In this document: positions 1 to 8,666 of the stretch, in pieces
How the letters are laid out: each line of letters opens with the position of its first letter
How positions within the stretch are numbered: position 1 is the first letter of the stretch
Source of the DNA: JAXLYE01 sp046351595
Lineage (GTDB): Bacteria; Myxococcota_A; Polyangia; Palsa-1104; JAEUJZ01
Assembly: GCA_046351595.1 (NCBI GenBank)
Contig: JAXLYE010000001.1
Location: 62,001-126,000 of the forward strand
Direction: 5' to 3'
Length of the DNA: 64,000 nucleotides
The notes under the pieces: generated by a model
What the model saw: the letters and a program-made list of their open reading frames with translations, nothing else
What the model was told of the DNA's origin: nothing
Databases searched by the model: none
Translations under genes and position numbers: made by a program

Positions 1-246
1 TTCGATGTTGTGGACATGTTCTTCGACGAGACCGGCGATCAAATGGGCCGGTTGCCGGCGATTATGGGGGTTATGCACTGCACTGCGAAGGTTGTCGGCC
101 ACCGCATCCAAGAATTGTACGTCCATGGCTACACTGCGGAACCGTCCCGCTTCGCCGCCCAGCGCCTTTTGCCAGAGTACACTCCAGCGAATTCTGTAGC
201 GGAAGAGGCCATTCCCAACGTGGTGTCGATTCCTGTGAACAGGTGA
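1..246 (+). CDS. C-terminal end of an unrecognised protein (5' partial)
   Basis: The reading frame is open from the first base and ends at a TGA at 244-246, so only about 81 C-terminal residues are visible. It contains VVDMFFDETGDQMG and later GHRIQELYVHGYTAEPSRF. The acidic and aromatic composition and normal codon use look like real coding sequence, but I do not recognise a family. The next gene starts 62 bp later on the same strand, so this may be an upstream member of the same operon and possibly of the same biosynthetic locus. A GTG at 10 and an ATG at 16 are unlikely to be the true start because the frame continues upstream without a stop. Confidence 0.5.
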   Translation, partial: FDVVDMFFDETGDQMGRLPAIMGVMHCTAKVVGHRIQELYVHGYTAEPSRFAAQRLLPEYTPANSVAEEAIPNVVSIPVNR

Positions 247-308
247 GATGGTTTCAATGCTGATCGGCCCTGGTGTTGGGCCCACGACAACTGACGATGG
301 AGGATGTG

Positions 309-836
309 ATGACACAGAAACCAACGCAGGCCGCGTCCCCGGTGAATCGTGACGGTCGGGAACTTTTGCCCTTGCTGCAGGGCTTCTCTGCGAACCGGCG
401 GCTGACCCTGGATTTGATCGAGGCGCTCTCGGCGCAGGAGCTAGAGCGCAGATGGCCACGTCCGGGTCTGGACACCTTCTCGCGACAGATCCAAGAGATG
501 GCCCAGGTCCAGCTTGCATGTGTTACGGCCCTTCGCACGGGCGTGATGGATTTCTCGCCTGTGCCCGCTGTGACTGACTTCCCCGGAGGGGTCGGCAAGG
601 AGCAGCTGCGCGAGCTGTTGAGGGAGGCGGACGGCAAACTAGAGGAGGCACTGCAGGAGCCGGTCAAGGCGAGTATCCGCTGGGACGATATAGAACTCCC
701 TGTGGAGGCCCATTTGACGAACCTGCTCGCCCATGAGGTCTTCCACCAGGGTCAGATGGCGATGGCGATGTACCTACTCAAGATCCAGGTGCCTGAGAGC
801 TGGCGTTTGAGCTGGGCGCTTCCGTTGAATGGCTGA
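309..836 (+). CDS. DinB-like four-helix-bundle protein
   Basis: The product is 175 residues, a typical DinB-superfamily length. The signature is the C-terminal helix with HEVFHQGQM (H142 and H146), matching the family's HxxxHxGQ metal-ligand motif. The first-helix histidine usual in DinB proteins is not evident; the matching stretch reads IQEMAQVQL. Family members include metal-dependent thiol transferases and the fold-related colibactin resistance protein ClbS. The ATG at 309 is chosen because GGAGG at 299-303 sits 5 bp upstream; an in-frame ATG at 297 and GTG at 273 lack this. It leads a run of six same-strand genes that includes an AlkD-like glycosylase and a MATE exporter. I infer a detoxification or self-resistance role, not proven by sequence. 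Confidence 0.75.
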   Translation: MTQKPTQAASPVNRDGRELLPLLQGFSANRRLTLDLIEALSAQELERRWPRPGLDTFSRQIQEMAQVQLACVTALRTGVMDFSPVPAVTDFPGGVGKEQLRELLREADGKLEEALQEPVKASIRWDDIELPVEAHLTNLLAHEVFHQGQMAMAMYLLKIQVPESWRLSWALPLNG

Positions 837-845
837 GAGCATGAC

Positions 846-2129
846 ATGGGAACGCCTGGGGTTAGGCGAGACATCGGCGAGCTCGTGCGTTGGGCAGCCC
901 GTGAGTGCCCGTTCTACCGGAGCCTGTACGCGCGATGCGGGGTAGATCTAGAGAGGATCAACCACCACAACGACCTGCGGTTGCTCCCAATTGTGACGCC
1001 ACAGGATCTCTCTGCCCACGGGGATGACTTGCGGGCCACCGCCGCCCCGGTGTACCGGGTGACCTGTAGCAGCGGGACGATTCATGCCCCCAAGGTATTG
1101 TACCGCACAGAGGCAGATAGCGAGGAGAGCACCGCGGTGATGTGCCGGCTTTTCGGGCTGGCTGGCCTGCAGGCGGGCGACAAGCTGTGGATCGGACAGC
1201 CCTTCGACTTGGCGCACCTGGGCTTTCTGTGCATGGATGCTTGCCGCCGTATGGGCGTGCTCGCGATACCGGGGGGGCTGTCCGTCACGGATGAGTGCAT
1301 GTTGGCGGGACTGCGCCGTCACCGGCCAAGCGCCCTCTTCACGTCGCCCTCGCGGGCGCTCCAACTCGCGGCGCTATTGGAATCAACTCAACAAGGGCCC
1401 TGGCCACTGCGGAGGATCTTGCTCGCCGGGGAGCCGTGCCGCTCGGAGCAGGCAGCTCGGATCCAAGCAGCTTTCACGACGGCCCCTAGGCTACTTTATG
1501 GCAGCGAGGAGACGGATGGATTAGGAGGATCATGTGGGGAGGGGGATGGCCTGCATTTCATGGATGACCGCTTCCACCTGGATCTAGTTGTGACGGGCGG
1601 GGATGAGCTGGTGACCCCGGGCGAGGTCGGCGAGGCTGTCATAACTTCGCTCTACTCCGAGGGCACACCACTCATCCGCTATCGATTGGGGGATCTGGTG
1701 CAGTTCTTGCCAGGGCCATGCTCCTGTGGTGCCCCCTGGCCGCGGATCCAGATCATGGGCCGTGCGGACCAGACGTTCTTCCTGTATGACGGCATCAAGC
1801 TCCACGGTTACCAGGTCCGCTCCGCGTTGGCGCGGAGCGCCTCGCATGCGACGAGTTACCAGGCGGTGCTTCGCTGCGATGAGGAGGGCGTCGAAGAGAT
1901 CGAGGTGATCCTGCCCGCCTCGGCAGAGGGAGGGGAGGAGATGGTGAAGCGGATAGAGGAGGATCTATGGATGTGCTCACTTGATCTGGGCGCGGCGAAA
2001 GACATCGGCAGGCTGCGGTTCCGTGTATCGCTGAACGGTCGATTCCTGATGACCCGACGGGGCAAGACACCTGAGTTCGTGGATCTGAGGAAGGAGGGGC
2101 CTGCACTCATGGAGGAGGTGCGTCTTTGA
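846..2129 (+). CDS. PaaK-like adenylate-forming ligase (phenylacetate-CoA ligase family)
   Basis: The product is 427 residues, the length of PaaK-type acyl-CoA ligases that activate aryl or alkyl carboxylates as acyl-adenylates. Visible motifs are the ATP-binding loop SSGT (75-78), YGSEETDG (218-225), YRLGD (279-283), PCSCG (about 291-295, like the Cys-x-Cys of PaaK), GRADQ (305-309) and DGIK (about 315-318). The substrate cannot be read from sequence. The gene begins 9 bp after the DinB gene and its stop overlaps the TTG start of the AlkD-like gene. A free-standing ligase of this type usually activates an aromatic acid starter or building block in natural-product pathways, which fits the surrounding exporter and methyltransferase. 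Its base composition is less GC-rich than genes beyond 10.4 kb. Confidence 0.85.
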   Translation: MGTPGVRRDIGELVRWAARECPFYRSLYARCGVDLERINHHNDLRLLPIVTPQDLSAHGDDLRATAAPVYRVTCSSGTIHAPKVLYRTEADSEESTAVMCRLFGLAGLQAGDKLWIGQPFDLAHLGFLCMDACRRMGVLAIPGGLSVTDECMLAGLRRHRPSALFTSPSRALQLAALLESTQQGPWPLRRILLAGEPCRSEQAARIQAAFTTAPRLLYGSEETDGLGGSCGEGDGLHFMDDRFHLDLVVTGGDELVTPGEVGEAVITSLYSEGTPLIRYRLGDLVQFLPGPCSCGAPWPRIQIMGRADQTFFLYDGIKLHGYQVRSALARSASHATSYQAVLRCDEEGVEEIEVILPASAEGGEEMVKRIEEDLWMCSLDLGAAKDIGRLRFRVSLNGRFLMTRRGKTPEFVDLRKEGPALMEEVRL

Positions 2130-2887
2130 CCCGGCGAACATCGGGAGGATTGGGACCCGGCGCCACGCTGTCTGAAGTGTTGCAGCATCTGTCCAGGTTG
2201 GGCAGCGAGGCCCATCGCAAGAGCGTAGCGCGACTGGGTGTACCATCTGAGTCGGCGCTGGGCGTGCCGACAGCGGAGATTCGCAAGCTGGGGCGGGCGC
2301 TGGGGCGGGACTCACAGCTCGCGCGGGCTCTGTGGGAGACCGGCATCCATGAGGCGCGTCTGCTAGCGGCGCTGGTCCTCCCGCTCGCAGACGCCACGCC
2401 GGACCTCTTATTGTCCTGGCTGCGAGCCGTGCGCTCATGGGATCTGTGCGATCACATCTGTAACAACTTGGTGTTACAGGTAAAGAAGTGCAGACCCCGT
2501 CTGCGTGTATGGACCAGGGATACCCACGAGTTCGTCCGCCGGGCGGCGTTTTCGACCATCGCCGGGGTGATGATCCACGATGCCACCATCGAACCGGACG
2601 AGGTCGTGGGGTTCTTCGCCCTGATCCACGAGTGTGCCGGGGATGGGAGCGCGTACGTGCGCAAGGCGGTGAGCTGGGCCTTGCGCGAGATTGGCAAGAG
2701 TGGCGCGTTCACGGACCGCGCGCTGCTCCTCGCACAGGAACTGAACCGCTCTCAAGACGAAGCGGAGAGATGGGTTGGTAAAGACGCGCTGTCAGAGCTA
2801 GAGACCCTGGTGCCGGTCGCCGAGCGAACCAGGCTGTTGTCGTCGAAGACCAAGATGGGCAGCAAATCAAGGGAGAAGCCAATATGA
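2126..2887 (+). CDS. AlkD-like DNA alkylation repair glycosylase
   Basis: The product is 253 residues, built of alpha-helical HEAT-like repeats as in AlkD/AlkC glycosylases. GVPTAEIRKLGRALG (46-60) matches the family N-terminus. RSWDLCDH (103-110) aligns with the AlkD catalytic segment and keeps the Trp and Asp pair (W105, D109 in my alignment). AlkD removes cationic and bulky alkylated bases without base flipping. Relatives such as YtkR2 of the yatakemycin cluster protect producers from their own DNA-alkylating product. The start is TTG at 2126, overlapping the previous stop by 4 bp and preceded by GGAGGAGG at 2111-2118. Its place between a ligase and a nucleotide-hydrolase-like gene suggests self-resistance rather than housekeeping repair. 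Confidence 0.82.
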   Translation: MTRRTSGGLGPGATLSEVLQHLSRLGSEAHRKSVARLGVPSESALGVPTAEIRKLGRALGRDSQLARALWETGIHEARLLAALVLPLADATPDLLLSWLRAVRSWDLCDHICNNLVLQVKKCRPRLRVWTRDTHEFVRRAAFSTIAGVMIHDATIEPDEVVGFFALIHECAGDGSAYVRKAVSWALREIGKSGAFTDRALLLAQELNRSQDEAERWVGKDALSELETLVPVAERTRLLSSKTKMGSKSREKPI

Positions 2888-3420
2888 GCGATGCGGGGAG
2901 GCCGCAGCGTACGATTTTGGTTGGGGGACCGATCCAGCATGCGCTAGTCGGCGCTCTGTTTTCCCCTGTCGTCCGGCGGCAAATCGAGGGAGTACTCGAG
3001 CAAATCCGAGCCACCGGCGCAGCGGTCCTGTCAGCCCACGTGGTGGAGGAGTACGGACTAAAGACAGCTCAGCTCACCCCGGATGCAGTGTCCCGGCGGG
3101 ACTTCGCCTGGATGCGGGCATGCGACCTCTTCGTGGCGGTGCTGCCAGTCGATGCAGATGGCACGCTGCTGCGCACGGACGGAACCTATGTGGAGCTTGG
3201 CTGGGCCTCAGCGCTGGGGAAGCCTGTGCTGGTGTTGGTACCAGACGCGGCCCAGCACGGGCTCTCTCATCTCGTGCAAGGGCTCAGGCAGGTGACCGCA
3301 GTCCGGCTGTACGACCTAGGGCGCGCGCTGGAGGAACCGGGGGCGATAAGGAGCGTCGTGGGGAGCCTCTTGGACGCCGCGCCACAGGCCGCCGGTCATC
3401 TTCGGGCCTCCACGGGGTAG
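2884..3420 (+). CDS. nucleoside 2-deoxyribosyltransferase-like / CMP N-glycosidase-like protein
   Basis: The product is 178 residues. It carries the family hallmarks: an N-terminal GGPIQ loop, RRDFAWMRACDLFVAVLP (71-88) and DGTYVELGWASALGKPV. Glu104 matches the nucleophilic glutamate and Asp81 the substrate-binding aspartate of the family. The DFAW...CD...GTYVELGWA pattern is close to MilB/BlsM-type hydrolases, which split CMP or hydroxymethyl-CMP into free base and ribose phosphate in peptidyl-nucleoside pathways. The start ATG overlaps the previous stop by 4 bp (ATGA at 2884-2887). It could supply a free base for biosynthesis, or hydrolyse damaged nucleotides alongside the AlkD-like enzyme. 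The sequence does not decide between these. Confidence 0.7.
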   Translation: MSDAGRPQRTILVGGPIQHALVGALFSPVVRRQIEGVLEQIRATGAAVLSAHVVEEYGLKTAQLTPDAVSRRDFAWMRACDLFVAVLPVDADGTLLRTDGTYVELGWASALGKPVLVLVPDAAQHGLSHLVQGLRQVTAVRLYDLGRALEEPGAIRSVVGSLLDAAPQAAGHLRASTG

Positions 3421-3436
3421 ATAGTCTGTATCCACC

Positions 3437-3449
3437 AAAGGAGATGATC
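3437..3449 (+). promoter_or_regulatory. exceptionally strong Shine-Dalgarno sequence
   Basis: AAAGGAGATGATC directly precedes the ATG at 3451 and matches nearly all of the consensus complement of the 16S rRNA 3' end (one difference in 13 from TAAGGAGGTGATC after the first base). It fixes the start of the methyltransferase gene. Confidence 0.7.
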
Positions 3450-3450
3450 C

Positions 3451-4245
3451 ATGTATGGAGCGAGCGAGCGAGCCGATCGGCAGGAGACCTCGTGGCGGGT
3501 GCTCTATCCGCGGGACTGCGTTAAGTATATCGAAGCGTTCCGCCGGTACTACTGGGACCACGGAGGGGTGTGCCGGATGCTGCATGAGTTCTTTCAGGGG
3601 CAGGGTGGCGTAAGCACCGTTTGCGAGCTGGGAAGCGGAGCTGGGACAAACATGTTGCACCTGACCGAGCATGGGTATGCATGTTCAGGCTATGACGTGA
3701 ACCACGAGTCTCTGGAGATCGCCAAGTCGCGCGCCGTGAGCGCGGGCCGCGAGGTTGAGTTCTCGCACCTCGACTTTGCCAGCACGCTGCCGGGCCGGTA
3801 CTTCGACGCGGTTGTGTCCTTGTTCGTGCCCATCTCGCTGGGGGACATGGAGGCGCTGGCGTGGAGGGTGCGGGATATCGTGCGGCCTGGGGGATTCTTC
3901 GGGTGCATGCTGCTCGCGCTGCAGCCGGATTATGCGGAGGTGAAGGACAATGATGTCAGCACCAGCGAGTTCCTAGAGGTCGACGGGGTGGACGTCGTAC
4001 GGATGAACTTCTTCCGCAAGCGGGGTTACCAGATCGAGTTCGACGGAGTCTACCTGGCTAACGAGCCCGCCGGTCTGCGTATGTTCCGAGACCGCGATCG
4101 GTATGATCTGCTCTCGTCGAGCGAGCAGCCTCTTGCGGTGTCTGAAGCTGCTTATCGGCATGTATACCGACGCAGGGTGGAGGGGAAGAAGGATCAGTGC
4201 CCGCCCATGACCTATGAGGTGCTTGACATCTTCCAAAAGCTCTAG
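3451..4245 (+). CDS. class I SAM-dependent methyltransferase
   Basis: The product is 264 residues. Motif I is VCELGSGAGTN (about 57-67), followed by SGYDVNHESLEIAK (the acidic residue that binds the SAM ribose), a motif IV-like region in YFDAVVSLFVPISLG, and the post-motif LRPGG equivalent VRPGGFF. These define the Rossmann-fold methyltransferase core; the acceptor is unknown. The C-terminal region (FRKRGYQIEFDGVY onward) probably helps form the substrate pocket. It lies 30 bp after the nucleotide-hydrolase-like gene and 96 bp before the MATE gene. In this setting it most likely methylates a small-molecule intermediate, though methylating rRNA or another target for resistance is possible. Confidence 0.8.
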   Translation: MYGASERADRQETSWRVLYPRDCVKYIEAFRRYYWDHGGVCRMLHEFFQGQGGVSTVCELGSGAGTNMLHLTEHGYACSGYDVNHESLEIAKSRAVSAGREVEFSHLDFASTLPGRYFDAVVSLFVPISLGDMEALAWRVRDIVRPGGFFGCMLLALQPDYAEVKDNDVSTSEFLEVDGVDVVRMNFFRKRGYQIEFDGVYLANEPAGLRMFRDRDRYDLLSSSEQPLAVSEAAYRHVYRRRVEGKKDQCPPMTYEVLDIFQKL

Positions 4246-4341
4246 GTGAAGTTCTCTATGGAGATGTAGAGCGCAGCTTCCATGGGGGGCTGGCCATCCC
4301 TCGGTTCTTAGCTCAAACCCGCACAAAATAATGGACACGTA

Positions 4342-5754
4342 ATGGACAAGATGAGTGCGACCGAGACGGCGGCATTCCGCAAGGAAGTGCGTGAGACGGT
4401 AGTCCTCGGGATTGGGGTAGGGTTTAGCCAGCTCGCTCAGGTGCTGATGGGCGTGACTGATACCATCATGATGGCTCGCTTCGGCACGGACGCGCTGGCA
4501 GCCGGAGCGCTTGTGAATTCTATGGTGCTGCTGGCCTTTCTCTTTGGCATGGGCGTGCTCCAGGCGACTGCACCGATGATGGGGACCGCGCTTGGAGAGA
4601 AGCGTCTATCGGGAGTAGGCACAGTGATGCGGGCAGGGAATCGAGTGGCGCTAAGCCTGTCGCTGGGCATCATGGCCTTCGCGGTGCTGCTGGGCCCCAT
4701 GTTTGCGCTCACCGGCCAGCCGCCAGAGGTAATCCGCATTGGGGAGCGATTTGCTCTGTGGCTGCTGCCCAGCATACCTGCCTCCTTGGCGTTCGTGATG
4801 CAGCGCATCTACTTGACCACGCTCGGTGAGGTGAAGCTGTTGGGAGTGGTATCGCTGCTGGGTGTGTTAGTCAATGGTGCGGGTGACTACGTCCTAATGT
4901 ACGGCAAGCTTGGGCTTCCTGCGATGGGAGCAGACGGGTGCGCTGTGAGCACCAGCCTGACAAGTGTCTTTATGGTGCTAAGTATCCACTCTTTCCTCGG
5001 GCGAGGGCGAGAGCAGGCGGGGGTACTCTACGCCCAGGCATCACCAGCCCCGAGCCGAGAACTGTACCGGTCCATTTTCCATATCGGATTGCCGATTGGA
5101 TTCGTCCTTCTGTCAGAGTACTTGGTGCTGGCTGGAGCCGGAGTGCTCATGGGACGACATGGTGCCACTGCGCTGGCTGCGTTCTCGGTATGTCTGCAGT
5201 GGCTCGCAGTCTTCTACATGATCCCAGTAGGGTTCTCTCAGGCTGCCACAACGCGGATCGCGCTGGCAATCGGGCAGCGGAACCTCAATAAGCTGAAGCA
5301 AGCGGCGTGGGCCGCAGTAGGGGCTGCTGCGGTGTATGGCATCGGCGCGTTGGTGGTCATGATACTCGCGAGGGCCTGGCTAGCTCAGGCCTTGCTATTG
5401 CATAGTGGCGCTGCCGAAGTGGCGCGCCAAGCAGCAGGATATATGAGATGGAACGCCAGCCTGCTCCTCTTATCGAGTCTAGTAGTAGCATGCGCCGGGG
5501 TCATGCGCGGATTCCGAGAAACCAAGACCCCAATGCTGATCGTGTTTGTGTTCTACTGGGTGGGGAGCCTTGGGAGTGCGACAGCATTTGGTGCATTCTT
5601 TGGTGATACTGGGGTGTGGGCTGGCATGGTGGCCGGGTTCACCCTCACGTCCCTGGGGCTGGGATCAGCATTGATCCAGAAAATGAAGCATCTGCCGACC
5701 ATCTTAGACAAGGTCTCTAAAGAGGACTCAGCCAACCTCGGTATTAGCACATGA
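4342..5754 (+). CDS. MATE family multidrug efflux transporter
   Basis: The product is 470 residues, the usual MATE length, with about twelve hydrophobic segments in two related halves. The N-terminal half contains GVTDTIMMARFGTDALAAGALVNS, the characteristic first-helix region, and the second half begins around the SIFHIGLPIGF segment. MATE proteins use Na+ or H+ gradients to expel cationic drugs. ClbM of the colibactin locus is a MATE carrier dedicated to a genotoxin precursor. The gene is last in the operon and has only a weak Shine-Dalgarno sequence before the ATG at 4342. I infer that it exports the product of this locus; the sequence itself supports only the transporter family. Confidence 0.88.
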   Translation: MDKMSATETAAFRKEVRETVVLGIGVGFSQLAQVLMGVTDTIMMARFGTDALAAGALVNSMVLLAFLFGMGVLQATAPMMGTALGEKRLSGVGTVMRAGNRVALSLSLGIMAFAVLLGPMFALTGQPPEVIRIGERFALWLLPSIPASLAFVMQRIYLTTLGEVKLLGVVSLLGVLVNGAGDYVLMYGKLGLPAMGADGCAVSTSLTSVFMVLSIHSFLGRGREQAGVLYAQASPAPSRELYRSIFHIGLPIGFVLLSEYLVLAGAGVLMGRHGATALAAFSVCLQWLAVFYMIPVGFSQAATTRIALAIGQRNLNKLKQAAWAAVGAAAVYGIGALVVMILARAWLAQALLLHSGAAEVARQAAGYMRWNASLLLLSSLVVACAGVMRGFRETKTPMLIVFVFYWVGSLGSATAFGAFFGDTGVWAGMVAGFTLTSLGLGSALIQKMKHLPTILDKVSKEDSANLGIST

Positions 5755-6187
5755 GGTCGGGCCGCCACCCGCACCGATCCCAGCGTGCGCTGCTAGCGTA
5801 ACCGCCCGCTCCCCCACACATTGACGATCCGGCCCCCCGGACTCAATCCAGGAAAGCTGAGGGTGTATCGGTTCGACGCCAAGCTGATAGACCCAGCTTG
5901 CGAAGGACCCGCTCAGCGGACATCTGTTCATTTTTTCAATCGTCGGAGGGACCAGTGACCCGCCCCCATAGTATGACCCAGCTATAGAGGCAATCCCGAA
6001 GCAGACATAGCATGGGAAGGGGCTTGTCTGCTTCCCAAACCTGTACGCAAGCCCTGCGATTTTGGTGTGGAACAACGCAGTGCGGTGTTCCGCCTGCCGC
6101 TTTCCCGTACTGATGCGCCAATTTCGCCCACATCGACCCCAACGATTTCTTTGGCTCATTACGACGGAATACCCGGGTCGGCTACAT
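5755..6187. other. 433-bp gap with no supported gene
   Basis: This stretch lies between the convergent MATE and crystallin-like genes. Open frames cross it, the longest on the minus strand at 5728-6159, but none shows a recognisable domain, a good ribosome site or a neighbour that would support it. I see no clear terminator hairpin with a T run. Confidence 0.5.
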
Positions 6188-8585
6188 TTATAGGCAATCG
6201 ATTTGGATCGAATCGATGTTATCGCCCATGTCGCCTAACTGGGCAGGGGAACTGTTCGGCTCGAATGTTCGGGTCGAATCTTCAAAGTTCTCATCTTCCC
6301 ACACTTTCACTCGAGCCTTCGGACCCACCTTCAGGCTGTCGATTTTGTCACCCCAGTCGCGCTTCTTAGCGCCGGGCAGGCCCCGCATATTGGGGACTCG
6401 CAGAGGTCCGCACAGCTTGTCGGTATCGCCCCGGAAGTCTGAGTCCTCGTACACTTGAACGTAGCAGCCTGCGCAAAGTGAGGGTTCGGGCCAGTACGAT
6501 GGTTTTTTGCATTCGATTCTAATGGAACCGATATTGTCTCCCATGTCAGGGGGGCCCTTCAAGTTGCCTTTGACCGTTTCAGGGCCATACATCTGTTGCG
6601 TATCTCGATAGTTTTCGTCTTCCCAAACGGTCACCCACGCACCCGAACCGACTTTGATGCTATCGATCTTGTCCCCCCAATCCTTCTTAGAAACATTCGG
6701 AATGAATCGCATACTTGGCCAGATGAGTGGACCGCAGATTCGATCATGACTTCCTTTGAAATCAGGATCTTCCCACACATCTATATAGCAACTGCCACAC
6801 TCGGCTGAGGGGGGCACGATAGGAGAGGGGCGTCCACAGCTAAGCTTAATGGAGTCGATGGTGTTGCTGAGGTCTGGCGGCCCCTTGAGATTGCGGTGTT
6901 CGCTGCTGGGATAGAAAAGGCGTAGATTGTCAGCGAAATTCTCGTCTTCGTATGCCGCAAGATACGCAGCGGAGCCGAGCTTGATGCTTTCGATGCTGTC
7001 TCCCCAATCGCCACGTTCAGCGTTGGCGAGGTCGCGCATGTTCTCGGCATCCATTGGCCCGCACAGGCGATCGTGACCACCTCCGAAGTTTTCGTCCTCC
7101 CAAACGTCAACGTAGCAGGTCTGGCAGGCGTCCGGCATTCCGCATTGCACGGGCGGCGGCAGAGTCACTGAAGCGACAAAGTCCGGACCGACGGTCAGCC
7201 TCGCCTCGCCCGTCGCTTCCATGCGGGCCAGGACACCCTCTGGTGTCGTGAGCACGCCCTGTAGCGCAAAAGAATCGAGCGACGCAGATAGCTTCACCCC
7301 TGGCGACAGGTCGCGATTGAGTGCGGCCTGAAAATCGTGTTGCATCGAATCGAGTTGTGCGCCAATTGAAAATTTGAGCGCCTCCTCGATTTGCCTTCTC
7401 AGCCTCTCATGCAGGACTAGATCGACTCCGTTGACGAGCGCATTTTTCGTTTCCGGCGTATAGTCGACTCGGTCAATGATGATCGTTCGCGACATTTGCT
7501 CATACCGGACCCTCCCTGTGAGAAGAACGTCTCCATCACACGAATCCCAGAAGTGCCACCCACCAAGCCGACCGCTGACATTCACACGGAAAATCGGGTG
7601 GCCATTTACTGCCGACACAGTGAGCTGATTAACTCGCAGCCTGGACTTGCCCCCATCCTGGTTAGCAATCTCTTTTCCGATGATGAGGGGCCGCAGCCGC
7701 TCTTCAATTTCGGAAAATGAGGCCTTTCCGTCGATGAAAAGGTGGAATCGACCCGAAGAATCTCCCATTGTCAAATTGGGAAGCGGCGTCTCTGTGGCAG
7801 TAGGCTGATCGCCGAACACGACGGTCGGTGATGTCGTCAGCGTTATCTTGATGGTTGTGTTGAAGTCAGGTCCAGATCGAAGCGGGCTCATCATCGCGGA
7901 CTCCGGCCGAAGCATCACCCAAGTCCGAGGCGCGACAGGAATCGGCTGGACAAGCCGGCGCCAAAGCGCCTCCGCATTCGGCTTCATGTTTGTCGCCTCG
8001 CTGACTGTATGGTCCATCTTCGAGACTACATTGTCGAGAACGCGTTTGACGACGCCTCGAACATAGGATGTCGCATCGTAATTGAATTTAGTGACGCGAC
8101 ACGGCTCTTGGAAATCAACAGAGTACGTGGTCTTTGGAGAAAGCCGCCAGTCTGCTCCCCAGTTGAGAGTCGACGAGAGAGAGAGCAAAATTCGGCTTCT
8201 TCTCTCCCTTTCCGCAGCTCGCCGTTAATCCAGGAATGGCCTTTAGCCGAGCGTGCACTTCGTAACGAAAGCTCGATTTGACGGATAAGGCGTTGTCGTT
8301 CAAGACAACGTTGAACGGTGATCTCAGGTACCAGTACTTGAAGTCGATCGTGTCATTAGAGCTACTATCATATGCGCCGCGGGCGTCGTCGACGGGGCAG
8401 TGCTGCGATTCAATCAACCTAGGCAAGAACGACAGGTCTCCCTGAAGTATCAGCACGATCGTGGATACTGGCTGAGCCGGCGGACCACTCTCAGGGCCAA
8501 ACTCCGGCGGTGGAACGTGCAGGTGGTGGTGGCACGACAAGACGGTCATGCCGACCATGAAGACGAATTGTCGTAACAGCTTCAT
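6188..8585 (-). pseudogene. DUF4403 lipoprotein with three C-terminal beta/gamma-crystallin domains, frameshifted
   Basis: Two minus-strand frames together encode one protein. The first, from ATG at 8585, has a lipoprotein signal with lipobox TVLSC (Cys18), a proline-rich linker and the start of a DUF4403 domain, and runs to 8115. The second continues the domain (STLNWGADWRLSPKT) and ends at 6188. They join in a CT dinucleotide repeat at 8175-8185; one more CT unit would restore one open frame of about 800 residues. The C-terminal 310 residues hold three crystallin-type units, each with two Greek-key motifs such as YVDVWEDENF and WGDSIESIKL, separated by Cys-containing linkers. The product would be a cell-surface protein. 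GC content is clearly lower than the chromosome to the right. The shift could be real decay, phase variation or a sequencing error. Confidence 0.75.
8175..8185 (-). repeat. dinucleotide microsatellite at the frameshift
   Basis: The plus strand reads GAGAGAGAGAG, so the gene strand reads five CT units plus C. The two frames of the DUF4403 gene meet exactly here. Gaining one CT unit gives the in-frame reading N-F-A-L-S-L-S-S-T-L-N-W. Confidence 0.75.
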
Positions 8586-8666
8586 TGAAAAATCTTCCGA
8601 CGGATTGCTGATATTGGATGCGCATAATGCTTAACTCCTGGACGTGCACCAGACGCTGCTTTCATG

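Noticed and set aside
5728..6159. Minus-strand frame of 143 codons in the gap after the MATE gene
   Set aside because: It has amino-acid diversity but no recognised motif, no ribosome site and overlaps the MATE 3' end; not enough support for a gene.
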